A DNA stretch of 64,000 nt from Cryoendolithus antarcticus (lineage: Eukaryota; Ascomycota; Dothideomycetes; Cladosporiales; Cladosporiaceae): positions 682,001 through 746,000 of the forward strand of contig NAJO01000010.1 of assembly GCA_002077065.1 (NCBI GenBank), read 5' to 3'. The notes beneath the pieces are model-generated. The model had not been told where the DNA came from, searched no databases, and saw only the letters and a list, made by a program, of their open reading frames with translations. This document shows positions 1 through 10,644 of this stretch, piece by piece. The stretch's first letter is position 1, and every line of letters starts with the position of its first letter. The position numbers and the translations under genes were made by a program.

Positions 1-1431
1 CCGGAGGATCTGCATGACGAGCACGCGCTGCCTACGACCGAAGAGCTCGGCACAGAGAATACAGGAACGCTACTTGACTACAGTGTGGCGAATCCAGCCG
101 TGGAGAACCCCTTTGCAGATCCTGTGCAATCGATACCGGAAGACGCAGAACCTAAAGCCATCCACCTCGCAATGCCAGAAGCGTTCTCACCGGTGCAGAC
201 GCCGATGGAGGATCCAATCGTTGAGACTGCGCGAGAGATGCGCATGTCCTTCACCAGCACACCTCCAATGTCGCCCATCAGGAGTCGAGATATGGTGCTC
301 GCCATGTCTCCGCTGGGTGTTGAGAGGAGGAATGAGAGGACGACTTCACTCCCAGAACCACCACCAATCCCCGCAAGCCTACAAGAACGACGAACGTCCG
401 ATCAAAGCCAGCGAAGAGCAGGGGCCTGGGCTACCTTCTTCCGTCGTGGAGGTACAAACCTCAAGAAATCAGACGACGCCAGATCCTCGACTTCCGGAAG
501 CTCGTTCAAGAACACCTCACGTGACTCCGCGTCTCGAGGTCCTATCCCAGCTCATCTCCTCGGAAACGAGCCATCGCCCTTCCAACGCCGCAAATCGGGC
601 ACGCCGACGCGCACCCAAAGCAGATTTAGGGAAGACCTGCCCGAGATGCCGATGTCGCCGCCAGACTCACGCGTGCAGTCACCTGAGGTCCCGGACATGC
701 CTGCCGGCGCCGCCGCAATTGCAGCCGCACGCAAGCGACTCGAAGGCGGCAAGCCGTCGAATGTTAGCGACTCCATCCGCACTGAGTCCGATCACGAGCC
801 CTCCGCAGCAGCTCGCTACGACACGCCGGTTGGTCCGTCACGAATCCCTATGTCCGCTTCGCTTGCATCAGTTGACTCGGAAGGCTCATGGCTCGCGAGC
901 GGCGGGTCGCTGAAGCGATCATCCGATCAGTCACGTCTAAGCAGGGATATGGGCTCCCTCAGCAAACGCCGTCCTGACTTCACAGCTTCTTACGAAGAGC
1001 TAGGCATGGATAAAGACGCCGAGTACGTGCGCCGCGGTAAGACGCCCTCGCCCGCTGCATCCCGTTCCGTCCTGAGCGCTCGACGACCATCCGCCCCCAC
1101 AGCTCCCGGCGCTGAAGTCATCGACACTCCCAAGATCGGCGATACCGTCCACCGCACTCCCACGCTCGTTCAACGTGATAACGTCAACAGGTCTCGCGAA
1201 GGCCTGCTGACGGAGTTCACGGACACGAAGAGTGAAGTCGGCGAGGACGAGATTGAGCCAGATAGCCCTGTGGGCGATTTGGCGGAGTTGCAGAGCGCGA
1301 GGAGTGTGCAGTACGGAGGTGGGAAGGGCGGACACGCAAGACATGTAAGCGCAGGAAGTGCGAAGTTGCTGGATGTTGTGCCGTCAAGAAGGGCGAGTCT
1401 GAGTCCGGCCGGGAGGGAGAGGGAGGCCTAA
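1..1431 (+). CDS. C-terminal part of a large disordered protein (5' end outside window)
   Basis: The frame is open from the first base of the window to a TAA at the end, giving about 476 residues without a start that looks real, so the gene begins upstream. The visible protein is rich in Ser, Pro, Arg and Glu, with many SP/TP sites and no hydrophobic segment, cysteine pattern or catalytic motif. It looks like a long disordered, heavily phosphorylated tail. I do not recognise the family. The tail could belong to a membrane or cytoskeletal scaffold protein, but nothing in the window decides this. Confidence 0.75.
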   Translation, partial: PEDLHDEHALPTTEELGTENTGTLLDYSVANPAVENPFADPVQSIPEDAEPKAIHLAMPEAFSPVQTPMEDPIVETAREMRMSFTSTPPMSPIRSRDMVLAMSPLGVERRNERTTSLPEPPPIPASLQERRTSDQSQRRAGAWATFFRRGGTNLKKSDDARSSTSGSSFKNTSRDSASRGPIPAHLLGNEPSPFQRRKSGTPTRTQSRFREDLPEMPMSPPDSRVQSPEVPDMPAGAAAIAAARKRLEGGKPSNVSDSIRTESDHEPSAAARYDTPVGPSRIPMSASLASVDSEGSWLASGGSLKRSSDQSRLSRDMGSLSKRRPDFTASYEELGMDKDAEYVRRGKTPSPAASRSVLSARRPSAPTAPGAEVIDTPKIGDTVHRTPTLVQRDNVNRSREGLLTEFTDTKSEVGEDEIEPDSPVGDLAELQSARSVQYGGGKGGHARHVSAGSAKLLDVVPSRRASLSPAGREREA

Positions 1432-2103
1432 GCGGGCTGTGGGTATAGGGAGTGAAAAGGAAAAGGAAAAGTTACGATTCTGACGACGAGATTACGATCT
1501 GTGTATTTGCTGCCTGCGCGCTTGCGCAAAATCGCCACGTAGCATGGCTGTACACATACCGCTGTGCCCTGCTTGATGTAGGCGCTGCGGTGAGCTTGTA
1601 CAAGATAACCCCAGAATAGCAAGCTGGCTTGCTGCAGACAGACAAACCGTACAACCGAAAATACAAGGCAATGCTACTTCTCATGCCAATCAACTTCGTT
1701 CCCTATGATGCTAAGTATCTGCGTCACGTCGTGCTTCGCCAAGCGGTTTGTCTCAAGCCTCCATCATTCTCGCGAAGTCGGCGGCCTATTGCTCTCGAAT
1801 GGGCTTAGCGTGGGTTGCTTCGCATATGAGCTGCAAAACAACAGGTACCGAAGTTGCCTCGTGACAGGATTGGCGCTGCGAGCAACCATTGAGCAATGCG
1901 AGGTAAAGCAGGTGCCTTGCAGGATTGTGTGGAAGTGAAGTCATAGCATGGGGGATGTTCCTGGGGCTGAGTTACGCATAGGCTTAAGCGACAGCTATGG
2001 AAGTATATATGCTTCTCCATGAATCCCTAAACCATCCTCTGGTCTTCTAGTCATCACCCTCTCAGCATTGACCGCTCAGATCACACCCACGAGAATCGCT
2101 AGT
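1432..2103. other. Intergenic region upstream of the beta-lactamase-like gene
   Basis: No convincing gene is seen on either strand. A TATATAT element at 2004-2010 lies about 95 bases before the next start codon and could be its TATA box. Confidence 0.5.
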
Positions 2104-3921
2104 ATGCCCTTCAGCACACCGACTCTGGGTGCTCTTACCCTCCTTGTCCTTCCACACGCTCTAGCAGACTTCCTCACACCCACCTATCCCTATCCTTCAG
2201 ACCTCACCAGCAACACCTCTCTCGTTCGCGCCGCCTGGACCAACGCCACCGAGACCTTCGACGCGTACTTCAAAGACGGCCTGAATACCACCGCAACAGC
2301 CGGCATTCTCGGCACAGAAAACGTGACCTTCTCCTTCGGTCTCTTCTCTCTCGAGGATCCACTCGCGGCATCCGACTTGCAATACCATCGTGCTGGTCCG
2401 CAGACTATCGCTGCGCTCAATGGAACAACGACCGTGGATGGCGATAGCATCTACCGCATTGCCAGTGTCTCGAAGCTCATCACCACCTTTGCCGGCCAGA
2501 TCGCCCTAAACAACACCGTATGGTATCAGCCCATCACCGAGATCCTCCCAGGGTTCGCTATCGTCAATGCCAACCGGAGTGTCACCGCGCCAGACTGGTC
2601 GACCATCACGCCGCATGATCTGGCGAGCCACTTGAGCGGAATCGAAGCCACGGGGCCGCTTGAGGATATCTTGCTGTCAGTCTTCACCGACTCGCAGGCA
2701 AAGAACATCAGTGTCTACGACGTCGCCGCTGAGGCTGGGCTAGATCCCGACTATGACCCAGTAGCCCTTGCGCAGGCCACGCTGGGTCTGAACCTCAGCG
2801 CGACTCCAGAGGAGATCGCTGCTGCAATCGGGTCTGCGCCGCCAGTGTTCTTGTCGAAGACTACCCCAGCATACTCAAACTTGGGTTTCATGCTCCTAGG
2901 ACTAGTCGTGCAGCGGATCAGCGGAAAGGACCTAGGGGTCGTGTACAGTGACTTGGTGTTCACGCCTCTCGGGATGAACGACTCCTTCGTCAACGCGCCG
3001 TTGGCAAGCCCGTACCTCGAGAGATCTGTGATCGTAGGACCATTGGCCGCTTCATGGGCATACCCAGTGGATGCGTACACTATTCCTTCCGGCGGCCTAC
3101 TGTCTACCATCAATGACTTGAACAAGCTTGGTGTCGGGCTTATGAACTCGACTCTGCTGCCACGAGACCAGACACGCGGTTGGATGAAGCCCGTCGCTTC
3201 TCTCGCCAGCTTGAGCTATAATATCGGCGCGCCTTGGGAGATCGTCCGATATGTCCACAATAATACTGGCAAGGTGACAGACATTTACACCAAGCTTGGC
3301 GATTCTGGATCCTACGGCGGAATGCTCGCACTCATTCCAGACTACAACGCCGGCTTCAGCTTCTTGAATGGACAGTATGAGCCATTGACAGGTCCGCAAA
3401 CACGCGGCAAATCAGCGTTGAAGCTCATCGACCACATTGCTGCGGCAATTATACCCGCACTTGAGGCACAAGCAGCTGCCGAAGCCGTAAAGAAGATCGC
3501 CGGTCGATACACCTCCAGCACCGTGAATTCCACTCTCGAGATCGGCTTCAACGAGACCACAATCCCAAACACCAGCCCAAGCCTCAACATCAACAGCTGG
3601 ATCTCGAATGGCACTGACATGCTCGCTCTGTATTACGAGTCCGAAAAGCCAAGACTGCTGGTGTCCATTCCCAAATTCGAAGCTGGTTGCGGCGAGATCG
3701 TGTTCCAGATCGCCCAGCAAGAGCAGTTCCCGACGTACCAGGCTGCTGGGTCCGGGCCTTTCAGTGGGATATATTACTCAACCTTCGACTGGGCGACCTT
3801 TGATGGAGACAGATTTCTTGGGGGCAGTCTAAGAACCTGGAGGACGCATGTGGACGAGCAGGGATTTGCTACCCAGATTTCGAATGACGGCACCAGAGCT
3901 ACCTTGGTCAAGGAGGTGTGA
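2104..3921 (+). CDS. Secreted beta-lactamase-like serine hydrolase
   Basis: This is a single-exon gene of 605 residues in the class C beta-lactamase / penicillin-binding-protein superfamily. The catalytic SxxK motif is SVSK at about residue 121, and the Tyr-x-Asn motif is YSN at about residue 257 in a typical PAYSNLGF context. A Gly-rich GDSGSYGG segment near residue 405 probably corresponds to the third active-site motif. An in-frame ATG lies 12 codons upstream, but the chosen start puts a clean signal peptide (a hydrophobic run ending ALA) at the very N-terminus. Secreted fungal relatives exist whose natural substrates are unknown, so amidase, esterase or peptidase activity is all possible. 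Many N-glycosylation sites agree with secretion. Confidence 0.9.
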   Translation: MPFSTPTLGALTLLVLPHALADFLTPTYPYPSDLTSNTSLVRAAWTNATETFDAYFKDGLNTTATAGILGTENVTFSFGLFSLEDPLAASDLQYHRAGPQTIAALNGTTTVDGDSIYRIASVSKLITTFAGQIALNNTVWYQPITEILPGFAIVNANRSVTAPDWSTITPHDLASHLSGIEATGPLEDILLSVFTDSQAKNISVYDVAAEAGLDPDYDPVALAQATLGLNLSATPEEIAAAIGSAPPVFLSKTTPAYSNLGFMLLGLVVQRISGKDLGVVYSDLVFTPLGMNDSFVNAPLASPYLERSVIVGPLAASWAYPVDAYTIPSGGLLSTINDLNKLGVGLMNSTLLPRDQTRGWMKPVASLASLSYNIGAPWEIVRYVHNNTGKVTDIYTKLGDSGSYGGMLALIPDYNAGFSFLNGQYEPLTGPQTRGKSALKLIDHIAAAIIPALEAQAAAEAVKKIAGRYTSSTVNSTLEIGFNETTIPNTSPSLNINSWISNGTDMLALYYESEKPRLLVSIPKFEAGCGEIVFQIAQQEQFPTYQAAGSGPFSGIYYSTFDWATFDGDRFLGGSLRTWRTHVDEQGFATQISNDGTRATLVKEV

Positions 3922-5006
3922 GGGCATGCAAGTTGAGCTTTTATAGCACGTAAGACATGCCTTGGGGTCCAGCCCAGTAATTTTCGATGTAGCCGTGTTT
4001 GCAGATACCATTGTAATGCAGCTGATCCCGCCTCTCACCGTGACTCCTCCGAAAATGTGAGTTGTAGACATTGCTCCCCTCAGCCTAGCTGCGGTGGTAA
4101 ATCGTTGTGGCACTATGTCCGTGAGATGCTGAAGTTGTTCATGATTCGACAATGTAAGCTGAAACGCACACAATCTCGCGATACTGCGAGTTACCGTAGT
4201 CTGAAGTCACAGATGCGTGTGCTGGATGTACGGAATCGTCCAAGTCTTCCCAGAGACAAACGTAGTTCGCGTCGTGCAAATCGATAGCGAGTGAAGAGAA
4301 ATCAGCCAATATGGGACTAGTCCTTCGGGCGATCGTATTCTGTAAGAGAATCCGATCGAGCAATACCACACGCCTCACAGCTTCGTCAACGTAGATCGCG
4401 TGTTCGTATCGCCGAAGACATAGCCAGTTGCTACCGGACTGAACGCAGCAGAGCCCGGTACTGCGAAAGGAGGCCTTCGCCAAGCTTCGGTAAAGAACAC
4501 TGGGTGCATCGTGGCTGGGTTGTAGACCGTCGTTGTCGGGATGATTGAGGAGCGGACGGGATGGGCATTGGGTGGCATGGCTTCCATCTGAGTCTGCGGT
4601 CTCGAGGAGCTGGGCGCCAAACCGAGAGACGCCGTCGTTCGGGTCTGCTGATAGGATGGGCTTTTTCTAACGGGCTGACCTTGAGCCTGATGAGGTGTGA
4701 GCGAGCGCTGGGATGGTATTACAGAGACGTATCTACCTGCGGACGCTTCGGCTGCAAAGCTGGGAACATCACGCTGTTCGCTGTCAGTCAAGTCTCCAAC
4801 AAGCCCGAAATGATCCAGGGTACGGTATTGACATAGCGCGGATGACTATCGTTGCAGCGCAAGAGACGTTTGTTGTTTCCTGCTCCGCACCAACGTCAGA
4901 CCGCGGCTCTGGCATGGAGCTTGGGCTCGAGTCATGATCAAGGCCATTGGTTCGCGGGCACCATTCACAATGTATCCTACGAGTAATTTGACGTGGCAGT
5001 GGAGCG
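3922..5006. other. Intergenic region, about 1.1 kb
   Basis: The only long open stretch is on the minus strand at 4375-4791. It lacks an ATG near its 5' end, its composition is low in complexity and it resembles nothing I know, so I do not call it a gene. Confidence 0.4.
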
Positions 5007-6917
5007 ATGCTGAGCGGCCGTCGAGCCTGGCTGCCAGTATGGAAGACCATCCCGTTCTGTAGGCACTCTTCCACAAAGCCGTTGATCCAAATCGACAACG
5101 CAACCTTCTACAGGAACTACCCATCCTCAACGGACCTCCACAATCCTCCTTTGTTCGCTGGCCTGGAATTCGTTTTAGCTCATGGCACTGCGAAACAACA
5201 CCGGTCCGTGATCTCGCCTTCGTCGGTCGCCCGTACCACGCTTCTCCAAATCCTCGCAGGCCAGCACATCTGCCAGCCACCCACGGCCCGCCGCTACCCT
5301 TACTTGTCTGACATCGGTACTTCGCTCCACCATGGGATCAAGTATGTTGGCTTCGACGCTGAGCGAGGCAATAATGTGGGAGGTACGAGTGTGCGTGGAG
5401 CGTACCTCAGTGCTCGCTATGAGAGTCGGAGGGAGGAGACGGACTTCACGGTGCGGGATTACTTGACTGGCCATACTGAGCTCAATGCTTTGAATAGAGT
5501 GGAGGATGCTGTGGATCAGGCTGCATTGGCTAGAGTAACGGAGCAGTTGGATCTGGGGAGGCTGATGGGTATGCCCGTCGCGAACCTGAGTAATGGGCAG
5601 ACTAGACGGGCACGAATCGCAAAAGCATTGATCGATCGGCCTCATGTCCTGCTACTGGATGGACCATTCATGGGCCTTGACCCGAATACACTTGCCAGGC
5701 TGTCGGAAGTGCTGAGAGAACTTGCTGAAAGTGGGCAGCCTAAGGTAGTCATCAGTCTTCGCCCTGAGGACAGTGTACCGCATTGGATCAACTATACTGT
5801 GATGGTCGACGAGGGTCTGCGAGTCGTCAAACAGGGCGAGAAGAACGTCATCCAGCAATCTGGTACCAGTACTCCCTCGACAGCGCAGCAACTCAGCCGC
5901 GATGGCCTTTCCCAGCAGCTTCCCTCGCCTCCGCCCGGAGAAGCTGTGATTGAGATGACGGGCGTCCGGGTCTCCTACGGTTCGAAGACCGTCCTAGGAG
6001 ACTGGCACAAGCCCGAGTTCCCTAGTCCGGGCCTCCACTGGTCTCTCCACCGCGGCCAGAGAGCCGGGATCTTCGGCCCGAACGGCAGCGGCAAGACGAC
6101 AATGCTCAGTTTGATCACCTCCGATCACCCGCAGGCCTATAGCTTACCTGTCAAGCTCTTCGGACGCTCGAGATTGCCGGAGAAGGGCGAGAAGGGCATC
6201 AGTGTTTTTGATCTACAGCAGAGAATGGGACACTCGAGTCCGGAGGTACATGCTTTCTTTCCTCGTCAAATCACAGTCAGACGAGCTTTGGAGTCTGCAT
6301 GGGCTGATGCGCCACTCGCGAAGCCGAAGCTCAGCGAGGAGGCGAAGCAGAGGGTGGCGGCGACCCTGAGGTGGTTTGCAAGGGAGCTTAGTCCGAAGGC
6401 AGACGATGCACCTTTGATTGAGAAGCTAGAGCGCTCGTCAGTCGTGGCAGCGGAGACACTGCTCGAATCTGCGCATGTAGACGAGAGTGACCTCGCATGG
6501 GCCAAAGAGACACGTTTTGGCGAGCTTCCGTTCTCCAGCCAACGTCTTCTGCTCTTCCTTCGCGCCATCGTCGCCGATCCTGAGCTCGTCATTCTTGACG
6601 AAGCCTTCAGCGGCATGGACGAGATCGTACGCGATAAAGCGCTGCTCTTTCTATCTCGAGGTGAGAAAGTAAGCGAAGTCACAGATGGCACTGCACACGA
6701 GAGCATGCTTAGCAAGCTTGGAAAGGTCACAATGACAGGCTTGACCGATCAACAGGCGCTGCTGGTGATCAGTCACGCGAAGGAAGACGTGCCCGGCTGT
6801 GTAAGGGAGTGGATCTGTCTGCCTGAGCCTGGTGAGGGGATGGAACCAAGAACTGGCACGCTGGCTGGGCCCCTTGAGCTGAATCCGAAGGGATGGGACG
6901 AGATATGGGGACGCTGA
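5007..6917 (+). CDS. Tandem ABC ATPase, ModF/PhrA-like (yeast YDR061W type)
   Basis: This soluble protein of 636 residues has two ABC nucleotide-binding domains and no membrane segments, as in yeast YDR061W and bacterial ModF. Domain 1 has a clear signature (NLSNGQ) followed by Walker B (VLLLDGP) and a D-loop. Its P-loop, ISPSSVARTT, has lost the normal Gly-Lys pair. Domain 2 has an intact Walker A (GPNGSGKTT near residue 355) and Walker B (LVILDEAFSGMD). The N-terminus is rich in Arg, Ser and Thr and poor in acidic residues, which suggests mitochondrial import. No substrate is known for this family. There are no introns. Confidence 0.88.
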   Translation: MLSGRRAWLPVWKTIPFCRHSSTKPLIQIDNATFYRNYPSSTDLHNPPLFAGLEFVLAHGTAKQHRSVISPSSVARTTLLQILAGQHICQPPTARRYPYLSDIGTSLHHGIKYVGFDAERGNNVGGTSVRGAYLSARYESRREETDFTVRDYLTGHTELNALNRVEDAVDQAALARVTEQLDLGRLMGMPVANLSNGQTRRARIAKALIDRPHVLLLDGPFMGLDPNTLARLSEVLRELAESGQPKVVISLRPEDSVPHWINYTVMVDEGLRVVKQGEKNVIQQSGTSTPSTAQQLSRDGLSQQLPSPPPGEAVIEMTGVRVSYGSKTVLGDWHKPEFPSPGLHWSLHRGQRAGIFGPNGSGKTTMLSLITSDHPQAYSLPVKLFGRSRLPEKGEKGISVFDLQQRMGHSSPEVHAFFPRQITVRRALESAWADAPLAKPKLSEEAKQRVAATLRWFARELSPKADDAPLIEKLERSSVVAAETLLESAHVDESDLAWAKETRFGELPFSSQRLLLFLRAIVADPELVILDEAFSGMDEIVRDKALLFLSRGEKVSEVTDGTAHESMLSKLGKVTMTGLTDQQALLVISHAKEDVPGCVREWICLPEPGEGMEPRTGTLAGPLELNPKGWDEIWGR

Positions 6918-7328
6918 TACATGTACACCATACACTGCACATGCAAAATGCTCATAGTAAAGCCCTTCGACCCATGTCACCGTCTTCAATTGTCACGTGC
7001 CCTGTGTAGCGAGTCATGCGCACCTTCCGTTATCTGACTCCACGCGCGGAGGAGATTGCGGGCGGCTGAAGCAAAAGCTCCGCACTGCAGAGCTCGCAGG
7101 ATACCAACACCCTCGGCAGTGCTACGTCCGGCAATCCGTCAGGCACGCTCGCCCTACGTAGCAGCTCGGTGCGGGTAGCTTCGTTTCATTGTGATGGTGA
7201 GCTCCATTCGCGTTGTATCATTCCAACACGATTATCGGCGAGTTTCTGGGTTCGATTTTTCATCTCAATCTCTACTTGTAATCTGGGATTGCTAACGAGC
7301 GGCTGGGCACACGACATAGCTCACCAAG
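6918..7328. other. Intergenic region before HIBADH
   Basis: No gene is seen. It presumably holds the terminator of the ABC gene and the promoter of the dehydrogenase gene. Confidence 0.4.
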
Positions 7329-8603
7329 ATGAGGGCGGCAGTTGTGTTTCGTAGGCACGCGAGCGGTGCTCTGGCAGCACCGGCGGCTTGTCGAAGAGGC
7401 TTCGCGACAGGAAGCAAACTGCAGGCTAGTTATGGGTTTATTGGACTGGGGCGGATGGGTATGAAGACTACCCGATCGACATCAAGACCTAATAGCTGAC
7501 GACTGCAGGCTACCCAATGGCCAAGAATCTCCGAACGAAGATTCCGGAGTCGGACACCATGATCATACACGATGTCAACGAGGCCAGCACAGCGAAATTC
7601 GCGAAAGAGGTGGGCAATGTGACAATAGCAAAGAACGTGCGGGAAGTCGCTGAGAAGTCGGTACGTACACTCCCACGATCTCCCCGAGTCGCAAGACCAT
7701 TCCATGATGATCTGTATAATTTTCCTTTATAACTATGATCTAAGTTGCAGCGCAAGCTGTCTATTTGATTACTCAATACAAAGCCAATCCTCTGATACGG
7801 ACACTCAAGCTTTAAGCCGGCCACAATACCTGCTCCGAGCAACCCGCTGACAGAAATCACTGCAGACAACGATCATAACCGTCCTCCCCGAACCCTCGCA
7901 CGTCCAATCAGTCTTCGGCCAAGTCCTGCAACCTCCCACCCTCCTCACGGAAGCCCCGAACCACCACAAACGCCTCTTCATAGACTGCAGCACGATAGAT
8001 CCCAAGACGTCCTCGGAGGTCGCCGAAGCCGCGCACGCCTCAGGCCAAGGCCGCTTCATAGACGCACCCATGTCTGGCGGTGTCGTGGGTGCCGCGGCAG
8101 GGAAGTTGACGTTCATGATCGGCGCGTCTGACTCAGTATTGGAAAGAGCGACGGAGGTGCTGATGATGATGGGGAAGCGAGTCATACATCTAGGTCCGCA
8201 AGGGAGCGGGTTGAAAGGGAAGCTGGCGAACAACTACCTTCTTGCACTGAACAATGTGGCGACGTGCGAGGCGATGAACATGGGTGTTAAATGGGGACTG
8301 GATCCGCATAAGTTGGCGGACATGATTAATACTGCTACGGGAAAATGTTGGCCGAGCGAGGTCAACAACCCAGTCCCAGGCGTTGTCGAGGGTTCACCTG
8401 CGAGCAAGGGCTATGAGGGTGGCTTCGGCACAGCGTTGATGCTGAAGGACTTGAAGCTCGCGCTTAAGGCTGGCCAGGAAGCTGGTATCGAGCCACAGCT
8501 TGGTTCGTATGCAAAAGACATCTACGCCGCGGTCGAGAAGGATGAGAGCTGCAAGGGTAAAGACTTCTCGGTGGTGTACAGATTTATTGGAGGCAAAGAG
8601 TAA
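7329..8603 (+). CDS. 3-hydroxyisobutyrate dehydrogenase, mitochondrial
   Basis: The enzyme oxidises 3-hydroxyisobutyrate to methylmalonate semialdehyde with NAD in valine breakdown. Three exons (7329-7458, 7509-7660, 7866-8603) give 339 residues. An Arg/Ala-rich leader of about 30 residues looks like a mitochondrial targeting peptide. The dinucleotide fold GFIGLGRMGYPMAKNL is assembled across intron 1. The substrate-binding motif DAPMSGG and the catalytic-Lys segment GLKGKLANN follow, and the C-terminal helical domain is complete. Intron 1 is 51 bases. Intron 2 is 205 bases, far longer than the others in the window, and the join KS|TTIITVLP is exactly what the family predicts. Confidence 0.93.
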
Positions 8604-9154
8604 ATGCCTCTTGCATTTGAGCTTCTAGCCGTCTCGCCCACGAGGACTGGACATAATGCGCACACTTACGAGTCGTCGCACGCACACGAATAGATGATAG
8701 ATTTACCCTCACGCCAAAACGGTTTCAAGGACACGTTCCATCATCTCATCTCCATGAATCGCGATCCTCAGCACGTACTCTGCGCGTGACGAGACGAGAA
8801 ATTGCCATTGACGTGACGACTTTCTAGCGCATCGATCCTCTCCAGCCACTGCCATCTCCCCTGCCCGCCTCCACACTTCAGAGCGCCCTGCGAGATTCCC
8901 GTCCCCAAGCTTCCTCGATCGCATCGCATCCTTGTCTCAGTCTGACTTCACACGTTTCTTCACTACCGTACTGTATCACATGCAATAGTAATTCACTTCT
9001 TACGTCGTTCATATACCGAAAGAGGAGAGTGTGGTCAATCGCGTGGCATCGCGTCGAGTCTACATCAGCCACACTTGCGCCGAGGAAGAGGTCGCGACAC
9101 TTCGCGCATTCGACTAGGATAACACTACACGGTCGCGCATATACTTACAGCGCA
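8604..9154. other. Intergenic region before the Bqt4-like gene
   Basis: No supported gene is seen. The sequence is rich in short C/T tracts close to the downstream start codon, as is common in fungal promoters and leaders. Confidence 0.4.
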
Positions 9155-10644
9155 ATGGCAGATACTCGCCGCGTCCCTCTGCCGGAGGACAAGAACCCTA
9201 TGCTCATCGAAGAGCGCGCGCCAAATCGTACGTCCTCGACCCTGTACACGCATCGGCGCACTGCAGCTTCGCGCAAGACCTACCTATATGAACCCATCCA
9301 TGCTAACGGTAGTTGCGCATCACAGATGAGATCCTCGTCGAGCGCCGTTGCCTTGGGCAGACTGAGCTGAAGGTCAAACCCGGCCAGGTGAACACTAGCA
9401 ATGCGACCAAACCCGATAATCTCGGTGTGTTGGACTACGCACACCTGCGTGTACCGCTACCAAGCGATTTGAGCTCGAGTGGGATATTCGCGAAGGGGAG
9501 CAATAGGAAGTACCCGGATGCGTACTTTTTGATGGTACGTTGCGCGCGACAAGAGGGGAGGCAGAGATGAGGAGAAGGCTAACACGGTGATGCAACAGAG
9601 GCGGTCTTCAGATGGCTATATTAGCGCCACGGGCATGTTTAAGGCTGCATTCCCCTACGCGTCTACAGATGAGGAGCTCGCAGAAAAAGACTTCGTCAAA
9701 GGGCTGCCAGAGTCGAGCAGTGAAGAAGTAGCTGGGAACGTGTGGATCCACCCGAATCAAGGTCAGTCGCTCTTGCCTTCACTCACTGCTGTTTTGTTCG
9801 TTCGTGCTGACACACATCTCAGCACTCTCTCTTGGCGAAGAATACGGCATCAAACTCTGGGTCGCCGCACTCCTAGACCCCGAACCCATCACCCACGGCA
9901 CCTCAGACCCCAAGAAAGCCATCAAATCTCCGCCCGCCTTCCGCTTCAAAGGCGACACTGTGAACGGCTTAGGCCGCTCGCCAGACAAACTGGATACCGG
10001 AAGGCGCTCGACGCGCGGCTCGCGCAGCATCCGCTCTGCTTCGCCTTCGAAAACACCGGCGCGCAAGATCGCCACACCCAGGAAAGCACGCAAGGGTCGC
10101 GGCGGGTTGTCGAAGGTAGATGAGGACGGCGCGTCGGTGGCTGATAGTGAAGCGCACAGCGTGAACGGAGACATCCCATCCCGCCCGACGTCTTCGCGCG
10201 ATACAGTGAAGGTTGAGGTTGAGAAGACGACGCAGACTTCGCCCGACGACCCGGACGAGGAGCTAGAATCCACACGTGTGAACGTCGAGTTGCCCGTGGG
10301 ATATCCAGAGATGAAGCTACCCTCTGACCCGCAGGAAATGCTTGTCATGGCACGGGATATGGTTGACAAGGCTGGTGAAGTCTCAAGCGGGAAGGGCAAG
10401 AGGAAGGCGGAGGAAATGGAGGAGGATGACGATGAGGATGTCGAGGAGGCGCCGAAACGCGTCAAGGCTGTCCATGTTGAGTTGAGGAAGGAGAAAATTC
10501 GAAGGAGGGCGTTGACGGGCATAGTTGCTGGGCTTGCATTTGGGTATGTTTTGATGTCATTATCATTATGACTTGTGAGCTGCGCTGACGTGAAACCACA
10601 GCACTCTGATTCCTAGCCTCATGACGGCGTTCCCTTGGTCGTAG
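9155..10644 (+). CDS. Bqt4-like inner nuclear membrane protein with APSES/KilA-N domain
   Basis: Five exons (9155-9227, 9326-9534, 9599-9761, 9823-10543, 10602-10644) encode 402 residues. Residues about 25-170 form an APSES/KilA-N-type domain (features: LDYAHLRVPLP, RRSSDGYISATGMFKAAFP, GIKLWVAALL). A long charged, Ser-rich linker with basic patches follows. The last 30 residues are a hydrophobic tail anchor (LTGIVAGLAFGTLIPSLM) that is completed only by splicing the fourth intron. This is the layout of fission yeast Bqt4, which tethers telomeres to the inner nuclear membrane. An APSES transcription factor is the alternative reading, but those normally lack a C-terminal anchor. The role here is inferred from architecture. 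Confidence 0.8.

Noticed and set aside
4375..4791. Minus-strand open frame of 138 codons between two real genes
   Set aside because: It begins at a TTG, the open frame reaches an upstream TAG without an ATG, the composition is Ser/Pro-rich and I see no conserved pattern.
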